Shown piece by piece: positions 20,012 to 29,636 of a DNA stretch of 64,000 bases. Source of the stretch: Pyropia yezoensis. Its lineage: Eukaryota; Rhodophyta; Bangiophyceae; Bangiales; Bangiaceae. Under the pieces are notes generated by a model that was not told the origin of the DNA, ran no database searches, and saw nothing but the letters and a program-made list of their open reading frames with translations. Numbering within the stretch: the stretch's first letter is position 1; every line of letters begins with the position of its first letter. The position numbers and the translations under genes were made by a program. The stretch covers positions 41,097,030-41,161,029 of the forward strand of contig CM020618.1 of the NCBI GenBank assembly GCA_009829735.1, read 5' to 3'.

Positions 20012-22435
20012 CTACATTGCCCTCATAGCTGCAATGGCCCCCCCAGCAACATCAGCCACAGCCGCCTCGGTCGCCTTGGGCAGGTAGTGGTACGTCCCGC
20101 CCGCGGCGTCAGCCACCTCCTTTGCAAAGCCTGTGGACACGAACTTGTTCTCAGTGTCCACGCACAGCAACTCAAGGCCTGGGATGGCGCGCATCTGCTT
20201 CGCCAGCGCCAGAACCTCGTCCTTCAGGTCCTGCTTGCTCATCTTTTCCGCCACCTCCCCCTCAACAACCATGCCGCCGCCTCCGCCGTCGGCCTTGGCC
20301 AGCTCCACGTTGGCTCGGCCGTCAGTGATGCAGACGACCATGACCTTGCCAACGTCACCACCCTTGACTGCGTTCAGGCCCGTCCGGACCGCCAGCGACA
20401 GGCCGTGCGCCAACGGAGACCCCCCACCGCAGGGCATCGTCTCCAGTCGCCGCTTGGCCATGGCAATGCTCTTGGTGGGAGGCAACAGCACGTCCGCCTT
20501 GTCACCCTGAAAGGGAATGAGGCAAATCTTGTCACGCGTCTGGTAGGCCTCAGTCAGGAGGCGGATGGCTGCGCCCTTGGCGGCGTTCATCCGATTGAGC
20601 GCCATGCTCCCCGACGCGTCCACAAGGAAGATGATGAGCGCACCAGCCTTGCGCGCCAGCCGCTTGACGCGCATGTCCCCCTGCTCCACAAAAACCTTGC
20701 GGGTGGAGCCCTCAGGCGCACGGGCGCGGCGGCTCTTCTGGTAGGGCGCCGCCGACCGCAACGTCGCGTCGACGGCTAGCCGCTGAGTGCCGCCGCGGGG
20801 CAGCATCGCTTTGATGTACCGGCCGCGGTCCTGGGAAAAGATAAGCCCACGGCCACCCGCCGCGCCAGCCGACTGAGACTTGCTGAAGGCGAGCAGGTCG
20901 GGATCCATGATGACGCCTTCCGGGTCGAACATAAACTCCTCTGGGATCTCGGGGGCGTCTTCTGGCTCCTCGGGCTCGTCCTTATCCTCGTCTTCCTCCT
21001 CCTCCTTGTCCTCCTCGTCCTGGTCATCGTCCTCGTCCTGCTGCTGTTGTGGCGGCGGCGGCGGCGGAGGCGGTTGCTCCTGATCAGGCTGGTCTGGGTC
21101 GTTAGGCCGGATGAGAGACCGAGGCAGGATGGCCAGCTGAACGGCCAGCTTGAGGTCATTGGCTGACACGACGTCGCGTGCCTCGAGCGCCGCCGACGCC
21201 CGGGCCAACTCGGACGCAAAGAGCTCCGCGCGGTGGCCCTGCACCCGCGCGCGTACCGCCTCAGTGGCAAGGTACTTGAGCTGATCCTTCGTCAGGCGGA
21301 TGTCGTTCAGGTACTCGCGAGCCAGCACAATATTGGTAGCCATCTCCGACGTGGCATCGGCCACGGACTCCACAAACGCCTCGGGGTCATCCGAATAAGT
21401 CGTGGCCGAGCCGACCGCCTCCAGACGCTGCTCCATGTTGAGCGGCGCCGCATCAACGGAAAGGTTCACCGCCATCCGGTCTAGCAGGTGCAGCCGCATA
21501 TCACCCTCCTCAGGGTTGTACGTGGCAATCACCAGCGGCACGCAGGGGTGTGTGAAGCTGATTCCCTCCCGCTCGACGCGCACCACCCCACCAGAGATGA
21601 CCTCGAGCAGAATGTTGGCGAGCCCGTCGTCCAACAGGTTGATCTCATCAATGTACAGCACCCCTCGGTGGGCGCGCGCAAGGAGGCCCGGCTGGAAAAT
21701 GGTTGCGCCCTGCTTGACGCTCGCCTCCACGTCCACCGACCCAATCAGCCGGTCCTCTGTCACGTTAAGGGGCACCTGCACAAAGGGGGTCGGGATCACC
21801 TCCCGCTCCACCCCATCCGACCCCTCCTCGGCGCCGTCAGGCAGCGGCGGGGGCTCAATGTTGTACGGCGAGCCCGCCACCACCTCAATCGGCGGCAGCA
21901 GCGCGTGCAGCGCACGCGCCATAATACTCTTGGCCGTCCCGCGGCGGCCCGACAAACACACGCCCCCAATCCGGGGGTTGACCGCGCAGAGGAGGAGCGC
22001 CAGCTTCACCGCGTCCTGCCCCACCACCCCCGCCAGGGGGTACGCCCGCGACGAGTCCTGCTCCGCCACCGACCCACGGGAAGCGGAATTCGCCGCCGCT
22101 TTGGCCGCCGCCGCCTCTTCTTCCGCGTCGGCTGCCGCCACCCGCGCAGCGGCAGCGGAGGCGGCGGTGGTGGCGGAGGTGGCGGCGGCGGGGGCGTCTG
22201 CGCCAGGGGCGGTGGCCCGCCGGTCCGACGACGCCACCATCGTCACCGCCGCGGGCGGCCGCCGCCGCCGGCCGGCGGGCGTCAGCAGCGAGCGGCCGGC
22301 GGCGGCGGCGGCACCGCTGCCGCTGCCGCTGCCGCCGCGCCCGCCGTGAACGGCAGACAGGCACAGAGGGGTGCCAAGGACGGCAATCCGTGGTGGGGGT
22401 CCATGCGGCAGCAGCGGCACAAACGCCGCGGCCAT
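20012..22435 (-). CDS. CHLD: magnesium chelatase subunit D, plastid precursor
   Basis: 807 codons from the ATG at 22435 (MAAAFVPLLPHG, a likely transit peptide); an earlier in-frame ATG at 22462 is possible. With ChlI and ChlH it inserts Mg2+ into protoporphyrin IX, the first committed step to chlorophyll. After an Ala/Thr-rich leader the AAA+ half begins at about residue 130 (GVVGQDAVKLALLLCAVNP, LSGRRGTAKSIMARALHALL) and includes LYIDEINLLDDGLANILLEV. A Pro-Gln run and a strongly acidic linker (about 455-500) follow. The C-terminal integrin-I-like domain has the MIDAS motif FLVDASGSM and continues to CITDGRANVELAKADGGGGG. This domain order is diagnostic of subunit D. It is divergent from chorismate synthase. 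There are no introns. Confidence 0.95.
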   Translation of the reverse strand: MAAAFVPLLPHGPPPRIAVLGTPLCLSAVHGGRGGSGSGSGAAAAAGRSLLTPAGRRRRPPAAVTMVASSDRRATAPGADAPAAATSATTAASAAAARVAAADAEEEAAAAKAAANSASRGSVAEQDSSRAYPLAGVVGQDAVKLALLLCAVNPRIGGVCLSGRRGTAKSIMARALHALLPPIEVVAGSPYNIEPPPLPDGAEEGSDGVEREVIPTPFVQVPLNVTEDRLIGSVDVEASVKQGATIFQPGLLARAHRGVLYIDEINLLDDGLANILLEVISGGVVRVEREGISFTHPCVPLVIATYNPEEGDMRLHLLDRMAVNLSVDAAPLNMEQRLEAVGSATTYSDDPEAFVESVADATSEMATNIVLAREYLNDIRLTKDQLKYLATEAVRARVQGHRAELFASELARASAALEARDVVSANDLKLAVQLAILPRSLIRPNDPDQPDQEQPPPPPPPPQQQQDEDDDQDEEDKEEEEDEDKDEPEEPEDAPEIPEEFMFDPEGVIMDPDLLAFSKSQSAGAAGGRGLIFSQDRGRYIKAMLPRGGTQRLAVDATLRSAAPYQKSRRARAPEGSTRKVFVEQGDMRVKRLARKAGALIIFLVDASGSMALNRMNAAKGAAIRLLTEAYQTRDKICLIPFQGDKADVLLPPTKSIAMAKRRLETMPCGGGSPLAHGLSLAVRTGLNAVKGGDVGKVMVVCITDGRANVELAKADGGGGGMVVEGEVAEKMSKQDLKDEVLALAKQMRAIPGLELLCVDTENKFVSTGFAKEVADAAGGTYHYLPKATEAAVADVAGGAIAAMRAM

Positions 22436-23019
22436 CGGGTCCGTAGAGAGAGGGGCCCGCATCGCTTCAAGGCCACGGCCAGACGGGGGCACGCGACGCT
22501 GCAAGGCCCAGAGGACCAAGTGAGCCAGGTTCTCGGCCAGAGGGGCAAGGGATGGGCAATGAAGACTCGAAGCAAGTTACAGCAAGACGCGTCTGGCCAC
22601 CACACTGTCCCCCGGTCCGCGGGGGACACGAGCGGCCAAGGCCAGCTCGTGGCAGAGGTGGGACGGGGAGGATGGGTGCAACCGCATAGAAGACGCCGTC
22701 GGTGGGGCTCGTGGCTGCGGGGGGACGGAGATCAGCGGCGTCGACCGACACGTGTCGATCCAAATTAGGATGCACTTGACCCTCCCATCCCACGTCGGAC
22801 CCTCCAAAACGACCCGCCTCCCTATTCGATCCGCGCGGCGTTGAGCTGCATCGTCTGTGCGGTAAATCTCCACCTCCCCCCTCGAACGTCAGCCTGGACG
22901 CCGCCCCCACCGTGGGCCCGCGGCACTGCTGCTGACGTGGGACGAGAGGCCCCCTCGACGCTGTTTCCCCCTCCCTTCCACACCCCTTTGTCCCTGTGGC
23001 GCTCTACGACTTCGGAAGA
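22436..23019. promoter_or_regulatory. divergent promoter region, ChlD / chorismate synthase
   Basis: About 580 bp separate the two start regions, both for plastid enzymes. No TATA box stands out. The short frames seen on both strands are GC-driven. Confidence 0.4.
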
Positions 23020-23264
23020 ATGGGGCTTCCTGCCTGCCCTCCTCGTGGCGTCTCGGCTTTTGCAGCACCCGCCCTGCCGCTGGCCTTGCCTTCTGCCGTC
23101 GGCCGCCCGTCGGCGGCAGCCACCCTCACCCGCGGCTCCCTCCGTGCCGCCGCCGCCACCGCGGCCGCCTCTCCCCGACGGCGGCGGCTGTCGCGGCATC
23201 ATGGCGCTGGCGCCGCGGCGCCCCCCCCCCCCCCCCTTCCCCCCTGGTCCCCCCCACCGCCGGT

Positions 23265-24542
23265 ATGGGCAACACCTTTGGCCGCCTCTTTCGCATCTCC
23301 ACGTGGGGCGAGTCCCACGGCGGCGGCGTAGGAGTGACCATTGATGGGGTCCCCCCTCACCTGCCCCTGACCGTCGAGGACATCCAGGCGGAGCTGGCCC
23401 GCCGCCGCCCCGGCCAGTCGCGCATCGTGACGCCCCGCAACGAGGCGGACGTGGCGGAGATCCTGTCGGGCGTTGTTGACGGCCTTACCGTCGGCACCCC
23501 CGTAGCGGTGCTGGTACGGAACAAGGACCACCGGTCGGGGGATTACGACACCAACGCGGTGGCGTACCGGCCCAGCCACGCAGACGCAACGTACGACGCC
23601 AAGTATGGGACGCGGGCGGTGGCGGGGGGAGGGCGGTCGTCGGCACGCGAGACGATTGGGCGAGTGGCGGGGGGGGCGGTAGCGAAGAAGATCCTTGCCG
23701 CGTACGCGGGGGTGGAGATTGTGGGCTACGTGCAGCGCGTGTTGGACGTGGAGCTGGCCGCCGTTGACCACGAGACCGTCTCCATAGCCGACGTGGAGGC
23801 TAACATCATCCGCTGTCCCGACGCGGCCACCGCCGAGCGGATGATTGGGCTCGTCGACGAAATCCGACGGACGGGCAACTCGGTGGGGGGGGTGGTGGAG
23901 GTGGTTGCCCGCAACGTGCCCGCCGGCCTCGGCTCGCCAGTCTTTGACAAGCTGGAAGCGGACCTTGCCAAGGCGTGCATGTCCCTTCCCGCGTCCAAGG
24001 GCTTTGAGGTGGGCAGCGGCTTTGACGGCACTCGGCTCACCGGCTTTGACCACAACGACCCGTTCCGCCTCGACGGCGCCGGCCGCACGCGCGCCGCGTC
24101 CAACCGGTCGGGGGGCATCCAGGGGGGCATTGCGAACGGGGAGACGATTGTCGTGCGGGTGGCGTTCAAGCCGACCAGCACCATTGGCCGCGTACAGCAG
24201 ACGGTCACGCGCGGGGGGGTGGAGACGGAGCTTCGCGGCAAGGGCCGCCACGACCCTTGCGTGCTGCCACGGGCGGTGCCAATGGTCGAAGCGATGGTCG
24301 CCCTCGTCCTGGCCGACGCGTTGATGGCGCAGGTTGCCCAGTGCGAGCTGCTCCCCCGGCCGGCGGGGGGGGTGGGGGCGCCCAACCCGCTCGGGCCCGC
24401 GGCCGTGCCGGGGACGGTGCTGGCCGCCAAGCAGGCGGCGGAGGCGGAGGCCAAGGCGGCGGCCGCGGCAGCGGCGGCAGCGGAGGCGACGGGGGGGGGG
24501 GGCGACGCGCCCACCACGACCGCAGCTGAGCTGACTCAGTAA
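23265..24542 (+). CDS. aroC: chorismate synthase, probable plastid precursor
   Basis: Last step of the shikimate pathway: it makes chorismate from EPSP using reduced FMN. From the ATG at 23265 the mature enzyme reads without interruption: [95 protein letters not shown] and [20 protein letters not shown], all family signatures. A transit peptide should precede it. A suitable Ala/Arg-rich leader starting at 23020 lies in another frame, and the two frames meet across a run of 16 C at 23221-23236; a one-base length difference in that run would join them, so an assembly error or true variation is likely. The last 60 residues are an Ala-rich tail outside the enzyme fold. Confidence 0.93.
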   Translation: MGNTFGRLFRISTWGESHGGGVGVTIDGVPPHLPLTVEDIQAELARRRPGQSRIVTPRNEADVAEILSGVVDGLTVGTPVAVLVRNKDHRSGDYDTNAVAYRPSHADATYDAKYGTRAVAGGGRSSARETIGRVAGGAVAKKILAAYAGVEIVGYVQRVLDVELAAVDHETVSIADVEANIIRCPDAATAERMIGLVDEIRRTGNSVGGVVEVVARNVPAGLGSPVFDKLEADLAKACMSLPASKGFEVGSGFDGTRLTGFDHNDPFRLDGAGRTRAASNRSGGIQGGIANGETIVVRVAFKPTSTIGRVQQTVTRGGVETELRGKGRHDPCVLPRAVPMVEAMVALVLADALMAQVAQCELLPRPAGGVGAPNPLGPAAVPGTVLAAKQAAEAEAKAAAAAAAAAEATGGGGDAPTTTAAELTQ

Positions 24543-25117
24543 TTAAGGAGGTGGTGGTAGGGGGGGGCGGCGGGCGGATGGGTGAGTCTCGCAAGGTGGG
24601 CGAGGCCGGCGAGTTGAGGGCGGGCGATGCAGCAGGGGGCGAAAGCGGGTGGTAGGAGCGGCACACTCGCGTGGGCGAGGCCCATTGGTCGTGAGAGGAG
24701 GAAGGAGTCAACACGGGTCGTTGCGCCCTTTTAGCGGAGCACCGCCACAGCGGTAGCCCCGCGGTGGAGGTGGTGCACCGTCGCGGCCGCTCTGCCGTCC
24801 TGTAATCACTGGCGGAGGGGCGTGGGCATTGGCCGCGCCACCGCCGCGGGCGTCTTGACGAGGTGGGGACGCGCCCGCACCGATAGCCGGCACGCAGCCA
24901 GAAGTCGTCCCGCGGGACAGCCGGCACGCAGCGCAGTAGGCGTCGTCGCAGAGAGGGCCTCCCGCACCCACAGGGGAGCCCCTACCGTGGCCACAGTCCA
25001 CCATGGAGGCCGTCCCCTGCCCTTTCTTTCAACGCTTTTGTACTGTATGTACTGTACTCCCCCCCGGCCTCCCCCCCCAGCATCCCCCCCCATCCCAGCC
25101 CCGTAACCGATCCACCC
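24543..25117. other. convergent 3' region
   Basis: Lies between the ends of chorismate synthase (+) and UTP21 (-). A TACTGTATGTACTGTACT microrepeat is at 25040-25056. No gene supported. Confidence 0.5.
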
Positions 25118-28100
25118 TCATACCTGCTGCTGCCCACTAAAGTACCCCCCCAGCGTCAGCACCGACCCAAACAGCCCCCGCACGCGCGCCCACCCCGCCG
25201 CGTGCGCCGCCGCAATCGCCGCGAGCGCCTCCCCCCCCCCCTCGTCCCGCGCCAGCGCCCGCCCGTGGGCGCCCAGAAACACCCGCAGGTGCGCAGACGT
25301 GAGCTCCCAGTCGGCCCGCGCCGCCAGGCGGTCGGCAAAGTAGGCGGCGGCCGCCGCCCGGGCGGGCGCCCCCTCCACAGACCGCAGCGCCACGTCGGCC
25401 GCCGACGGGCCGGCGCGCCGTAGCAGCGCCGCCGCATCGTCGGGGCGGCCGGCGAGGAGGAGGCGGCCCCACTCGGCATTGGCCTCCATCCACGCCGCGC
25501 CGGTGGGGGCGGCGGTCGTGGGGGGGGCGCCGCCGCCAGCCTTGCCGCCGCCGGCCTTGCCCCCCGCGGCGGGGGGGGGCTTGGTCAGCCGCACGCGGTC
25601 ACGGCGGGGCCCCCCGGGGCCACCGCCGCCCTCCCCCCCACTGCCGCCTGTCGCGCCATCGGCGGCCGCCCCCCCCTCGGCATCGTCGGCGGCCGCCGAA
25701 AAGTCAAACGCCGCGGCCAGGCCCGGGCGGGTGGGGAGGAAAAAGGGCGCCGCGGCGGGCTTTTTCAGCGGCTCCACCGGCGCGTTGCGCCGCTTGATCG
25801 CCGCCAGGTTGGCCAGCGTCGTCCACTGGGCGGTGGCGGCGGTGGAGAGGGTGACCAGGCCGGGCGCCAGCGGCGCGGTCGTCAGGCCCGCCGCGCCAGT
25901 GCCAGAGGCAGCGTCGGGCTCGCTGTCCACGCCGCTGTCGAGGTCGCCGTCGTCGGCGTCGCTGTGGCCGCCGTCGTCGGCCGAGGAGTCGGCGTCTACC
26001 TCCCCACCCACCACCAGCGTGTAGGCATCGTCGTCGCGTTCGCTGCCGTCGTCCTCTTCCGTCTCGACCATTGGGGCTCCCGCGGGACCCTCCCCCTCGG
26101 ACGTGGCCGCCGCCGTATTATCCGCGGTGGAGGCCCCTTCCCCCACCCTCTCCATCCGTCGCCGCCGCCGCGCGGCCGCCACCGCTCGCGCCCGCCGCGC
26201 GCGCACCACACTTCCCACACAGTCGGCAGGGGTGAAGCGGCCGCGGTCCACCCACAGCCGCACGCCCACCCCCCCGCCGCCTACAGACGCCACCCACCGC
26301 CCGTCGGGCGACACGGCGGCCGACGCCACCCCCCCCGCCCCCGGGGTGGTGAGCACATCCACCAGCTGCCCCGACGGCACGTCCCACGACCGCAGCCGCC
26401 CGTCGGCTGCCGCGGTGACCAGCCGCCGCCCGCCGCCCGCCCACGACACGTCGGTCAGGCGCGGGGGCGGGCGGGAGCGGACGGCGGCGAGGCGGCGGGC
26501 GAGGACGCGCGTCGCCGCGTCGACCACGTACACCGTCCCGTCGGTGGCGGCGACGGCGAGCAGGTCTGTCGGGCCCGACCACGCCAGCCGCAGCACCCCC
26601 GCGGGGAGCGCCACCGTCGCGGCGGCGGTGCGCGCGGCGGCCGCGGCGACCGCCTTGTCGGCTGGCGCGCCCGCTGCCAGCGCCGCCGCGTCGGCCTCCT
26701 CGGCCAGGGCGGCCGCCTCGGCCGCCTCGGCGGCCGCGGGGGTATCGATGGACCGGCTGTCCCGGCGGGCGGGGAGGCGGGAGCGGAGCTCCCAAAACAC
26801 CAGCCGCCCATCGTCACCCCCCGACACGGCCGTGTCGCCCAGCGCGTTGACCGCCACCGCCCCGACGCGGCCGCCGTGGGCGGGCGGCGCGCCCGCCAGC
26901 GCGTTGCCGCCGGCCGGCGCGGGTGTGAACGGCGTGAGCAGCGACGGCGCCGGCGCAGCCGCCGGCAACAGCCGCTCCTTGGCCTTGCCGCCGCCACGGC
27001 GGCGCGACGACGGGGGGCGGGGGACCCCCTCCAGCGCGCCGACGTACCGCCCCGACTGCATGTTGTACACGTGGACGTGGCCCGACGCGGCGCCGACAAG
27101 CGCCAGCCCGCCGTCGGGCGCAATCGCCACGGCGGTGGCGGCGCCGAGCGCAGGCGCCGCCGCCGCCACCGTCGGCGGCGGCATCAGCGCCCGCCCCGAC
27201 CGCCCATCCCCCAGGTGCCAGGTCAGCGCATCGCGGCGGCCGGCGTGCGCCGTCACCGCCGACGCCCACTTTGGCACGTGCAGGCGCGCGGTGCAGGCCG
27301 CCGCGTCGACGACCGGCGGCAGCACACCGCCCGCCACGCCCAGCGCTTCGGGGGTGCCCGCCGCAGGGGGCGGCGGCGCGGCGGCGCCCACCTGCACACC
27401 CGCTTCGAGGCGCCGCCGCTTGGCCGCCTTGGACGACGCCCCCGGCGCGCCCGTCAGCGACGGCGCCACCGATACCACCCGGTTGGCCGCGTCGCGAATA
27501 ACCGACACCAGCCGGAGGGTGCCGTCGGCGCCGCCGACCAGCACCCGCCGGCCGTCCTCCTCGCCCAGGAAACGCACAAAGACGGGGGGGACGGCCGAGC
27601 CAGAGCGGAAGCGGAGGAGCCGCGGCGGTGCCGCGGCGCCCGCCGACGCGGCCGCCGCGTTGGCCCCGCCGCCCCCACCCCCTACGCCAGACCGCCGGCC
27701 GCCGGGCACAACCGCCGACGGTGGTGGTGGCGCGTCATCTGCCACGTGCACCTTGACCGCATTGTCCGCCGCGCCGACCGTCACGGCAGTGGCCTCACCT
27801 GGAAGGTAGACGGCGGTGGCAACGCCCCCCGGGTGGACGTGGCGGAGGACGTGCGCCAGGCTGAGCGATGGCAGATGCCACGTTGCAAGGGAGCCGTCCA
27901 CGGAAGCGGAGAGGAGCGTGTCCATGCCGTCGGTGCGAAAGCTCAGGCCCGTAATGGCCGGGCCGACCGCCTTTGCGCCGCCCCCACCTTGGCCGTTGCC
28001 ATGGCCATCGCTGGCGGTTGACGTGGCCAGCGCGCCCGGGAAGCTGCACCCGTGCCGAAACACCGTGATGACCTCGTCAGTGCGCACGTTGAGCAGCGCC

Positions 28101-28840
28101 ACCACCCCGGATCCCGTGCCCACGGCCACCACATCCAGCACCGCAGACGGCGTGATGACCGTCACGGGGCAACCGCCCACGCCCGGCACGTCCTCCAGGC
28201 ATCCAAACGTGTGCACCAGCCGGCCGGTGCGCACGTTGAGGAGTCCCAACCGGCCGTCGGCACCACCCACGAGCAGCTTGTTCAGGTACGTGGGCGGGTG
28301 CGCGAGCGCCGTCGGCGCCCACCCGAGCGGCAGCGCTACGTCCGCCACCACCTTACCCGCGGGACTCGCCCACACCACGACCCGCCCGTCGTCGGCCGAC
28401 GCAGACGCAACAAGGCCGACGCCCAGCGGCAGGATGGCGGTGATGGGTGCGTCGTGGGCGTCCCAAACCCCCGCCGGCCGGAGGCGGCGGAGGAGGCCAA
28501 TACGAGACCCCGTCACCACGTAGGTGAGGTCATCTACGGCGGCGAGCAGGTCGGCCCGCACTGGCGGGGGCGACGGCGGCGGTGGCGGCGCAGCGTCATT
28601 CGCCACCCCTTCTGGGGTGGTGGGCAGGGGGGGCGGCGTCGGTGGCCCCCACGAGGCTGGAAAGTAGGGGGAGGCGCCCTTGAGGGCGAGCCGCTCCACG
28701 TCGTAGAGGTGTACCGCCCGGCCACCATCGACGGCGGCGGTGACAAAGGAGGCGGCGCCGCGCTGGTGCACCGCTGCCACCCCGCCGTCGGCGACCAGGC
28801 CGAGGGAGCGGTACGCCGCGTAGAGGCCGGGTTTTCCCAT
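25118..28840 (-). CDS. UTP21: U3 snoRNP WD-repeat protein UTP21/WDR36
   Basis: 1240 codons, single exon, ATG at 28840. UTP21 belongs to the UTP-B part of the nucleolar SSU processome needed for 18S rRNA processing. Two WD40 propellers are visible, with family-specific signatures: THYLNKLLV-like YLNKLLVGGADGRLGLLNVR, AVLDVVAVGTGSGVVALLNV, ITGLSFRTDGMDTLLSASVD, HVHVYNMQSGRYVGAL, then VNALGDTAVSGGDDGRLVFW and LVTAAADGRLRSWDVPSGQL. After an acidic stretch the conserved block LAAIKRRNAPVEPLKKPAAA-PFFLPT marks the start of the C-terminal UTP21 domain. It is about 300 residues longer than the human protein, owing to Gly/Ala/Pro inserts between blades (for example near 27650 and 25500-25700). It is divergent from CBP20, another nuclear RNA protein. 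Confidence 0.88.
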   Translation of the reverse strand: MGKPGLYAAYRSLGLVADGGVAAVHQRGAASFVTAAVDGGRAVHLYDVERLALKGASPYFPASWGPPTPPPLPTTPEGVANDAAPPPPPSPPPVRADLLAAVDDLTYVVTGSRIGLLRRLRPAGVWDAHDAPITAILPLGVGLVASASADDGRVVVWASPAGKVVADVALPLGWAPTALAHPPTYLNKLLVGGADGRLGLLNVRTGRLVHTFGCLEDVPGVGGCPVTVITPSAVLDVVAVGTGSGVVALLNVRTDEVITVFRHGCSFPGALATSTASDGHGNGQGGGGAKAVGPAITGLSFRTDGMDTLLSASVDGSLATWHLPSLSLAHVLRHVHPGGVATAVYLPGEATAVTVGAADNAVKVHVADDAPPPPSAVVPGGRRSGVGGGGGGANAAAASAGAAAPPRLLRFRSGSAVPPVFVRFLGEEDGRRVLVGGADGTLRLVSVIRDAANRVVSVAPSLTGAPGASSKAAKRRRLEAGVQVGAAAPPPPAAGTPEALGVAGGVLPPVVDAAACTARLHVPKWASAVTAHAGRRDALTWHLGDGRSGRALMPPPTVAAAAPALGAATAVAIAPDGGLALVGAASGHVHVYNMQSGRYVGALEGVPRPPSSRRRGGGKAKERLLPAAAPAPSLLTPFTPAPAGGNALAGAPPAHGGRVGAVAVNALGDTAVSGGDDGRLVFWELRSRLPARRDSRSIDTPAAAEAAEAAALAEEADAAALAAGAPADKAVAAAAARTAAATVALPAGVLRLAWSGPTDLLAVAATDGTVYVVDAATRVLARRLAAVRSRPPPRLTDVSWAGGGRRLVTAAADGRLRSWDVPSGQLVDVLTTPGAGGVASAAVSPDGRWVASVGGGGVGVRLWVDRGRFTPADCVGSVVRARRARAVAAARRRRRMERVGEGASTADNTAAATSEGEGPAGAPMVETEEDDGSERDDDAYTLVVGGEVDADSSADDGGHSDADDGDLDSGVDSEPDAASGTGAAGLTTAPLAPGLVTLSTAATAQWTTLANLAAIKRRNAPVEPLKKPAAAPFFLPTRPGLAAAFDFSAAADDAEGGAAADGATGGSGGEGGGGPGGPRRDRVRLTKPPPAAGGKAGGGKAGGGAPPTTAAPTGAAWMEANAEWGRLLLAGRPDDAAALLRRAGPSAADVALRSVEGAPARAAAAAYFADRLAARADWELTSAHLRVFLGAHGRALARDEGGGEALAAIAAAHAAGWARVRGLFGSVLTLGGYFSGQQQV

Positions 28841-28894
28841 GATTCAAAGCCCCCAGAGAAAGAAAAGGGAGGAGGGGAAGAACACCACCCGAGG

Positions 28895-29105
28895 GGAGAG
28901 CTGCAGCAGCGGAAGCAGCGGCAGCGGCAGCGGCGGCAGAGGCTGCGGTGGCTGCGGCAGCAGCTACTGCAGCGACCGCCAGAAGCAGCAGAGGCAGCGT
29001 TCGCAGTGGCAGCGACGGCAACGGCAGCAGCGGGAGTGGCTGCAGCGGCAGTGGCAGCAACGGCAGTGGCAGCAACGGCAGTGGCAGAGTCGACAGCGGC
29101 GGGCA
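28895..29105. repeat. GCAGCGGCA-type microsatellite
   Basis: Imperfect GCAGCG and GGCAGTGGCAGCAAC units cover about 200 bp just upstream of UTP21. They produce Ser/Gly or Ala/Val runs in several frames, which are not taken as genes. Confidence 0.7.
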
Positions 29106-29636
29106 GGGCGACGCTGTCGCCCACGACGCCGCGACCGAGACGGGGAAGGAAGGGCGGTCACCGGCGGCGCACCGGCGGCGCCTGATCCGAGGAAAGTCAC
29201 AGCAGCGACAAGATAATTCAGTAATGCGGCGTACGTGAAATTATGCGGGTCCGAAAAGTCACGGCCACATGGGGCCAATCCGGGGCGGGACCGACCAGCG
29301 CACGAGCCGGCCGTGCTTGGACTGTGATGCGCGTCGCCCACGTTCCCCACCTGCCCCACCCCCACCCCCGCCTCCACCGCAACGACCTGTGGGGGGGGGC
29401 GGTTGCGTGGTGAGGGAGCGCGCGCCGCCGGGCTGTGGCAGCGGCGGCGGCGGCGGTCATATCGGCAGCGCCAGCGGTGGCGTTGGCGACGGCAGCCATC
29501 GGCGGCGGCGGCGGCGTCGGCGACGGCGGCGACGGGTGACGGCGGGCGGCGTCGGCGGCGGGGCGGCAGTACCCCGCCCTCACCCCGGCGCTGCCGGTAG
29601 GAGGGGCGCACACCATCTGTGGCGCCATTTGGTGCC
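29106..29636. promoter_or_regulatory. divergent promoter region, UTP21 / CBP20
   Basis: GC-rich spacer with CGGCGG repeats at about 29440-29540. No TATA box or other recognisable element. The CBP20 start has a GCCATGG context. Confidence 0.35.

Noticed and set aside
21488-22768. A 426-codon plus-strand frame
   Set aside because: Antisense to the ChlD exon, which has clear AAA+ and MIDAS motifs.
25964-28021. A 685-codon plus-strand frame and a second one at 26103-27809
   Set aside because: Both are antisense shadows of UTP21, opened by high GC at third positions; their composition is Arg/His/Pro/Gly noise.
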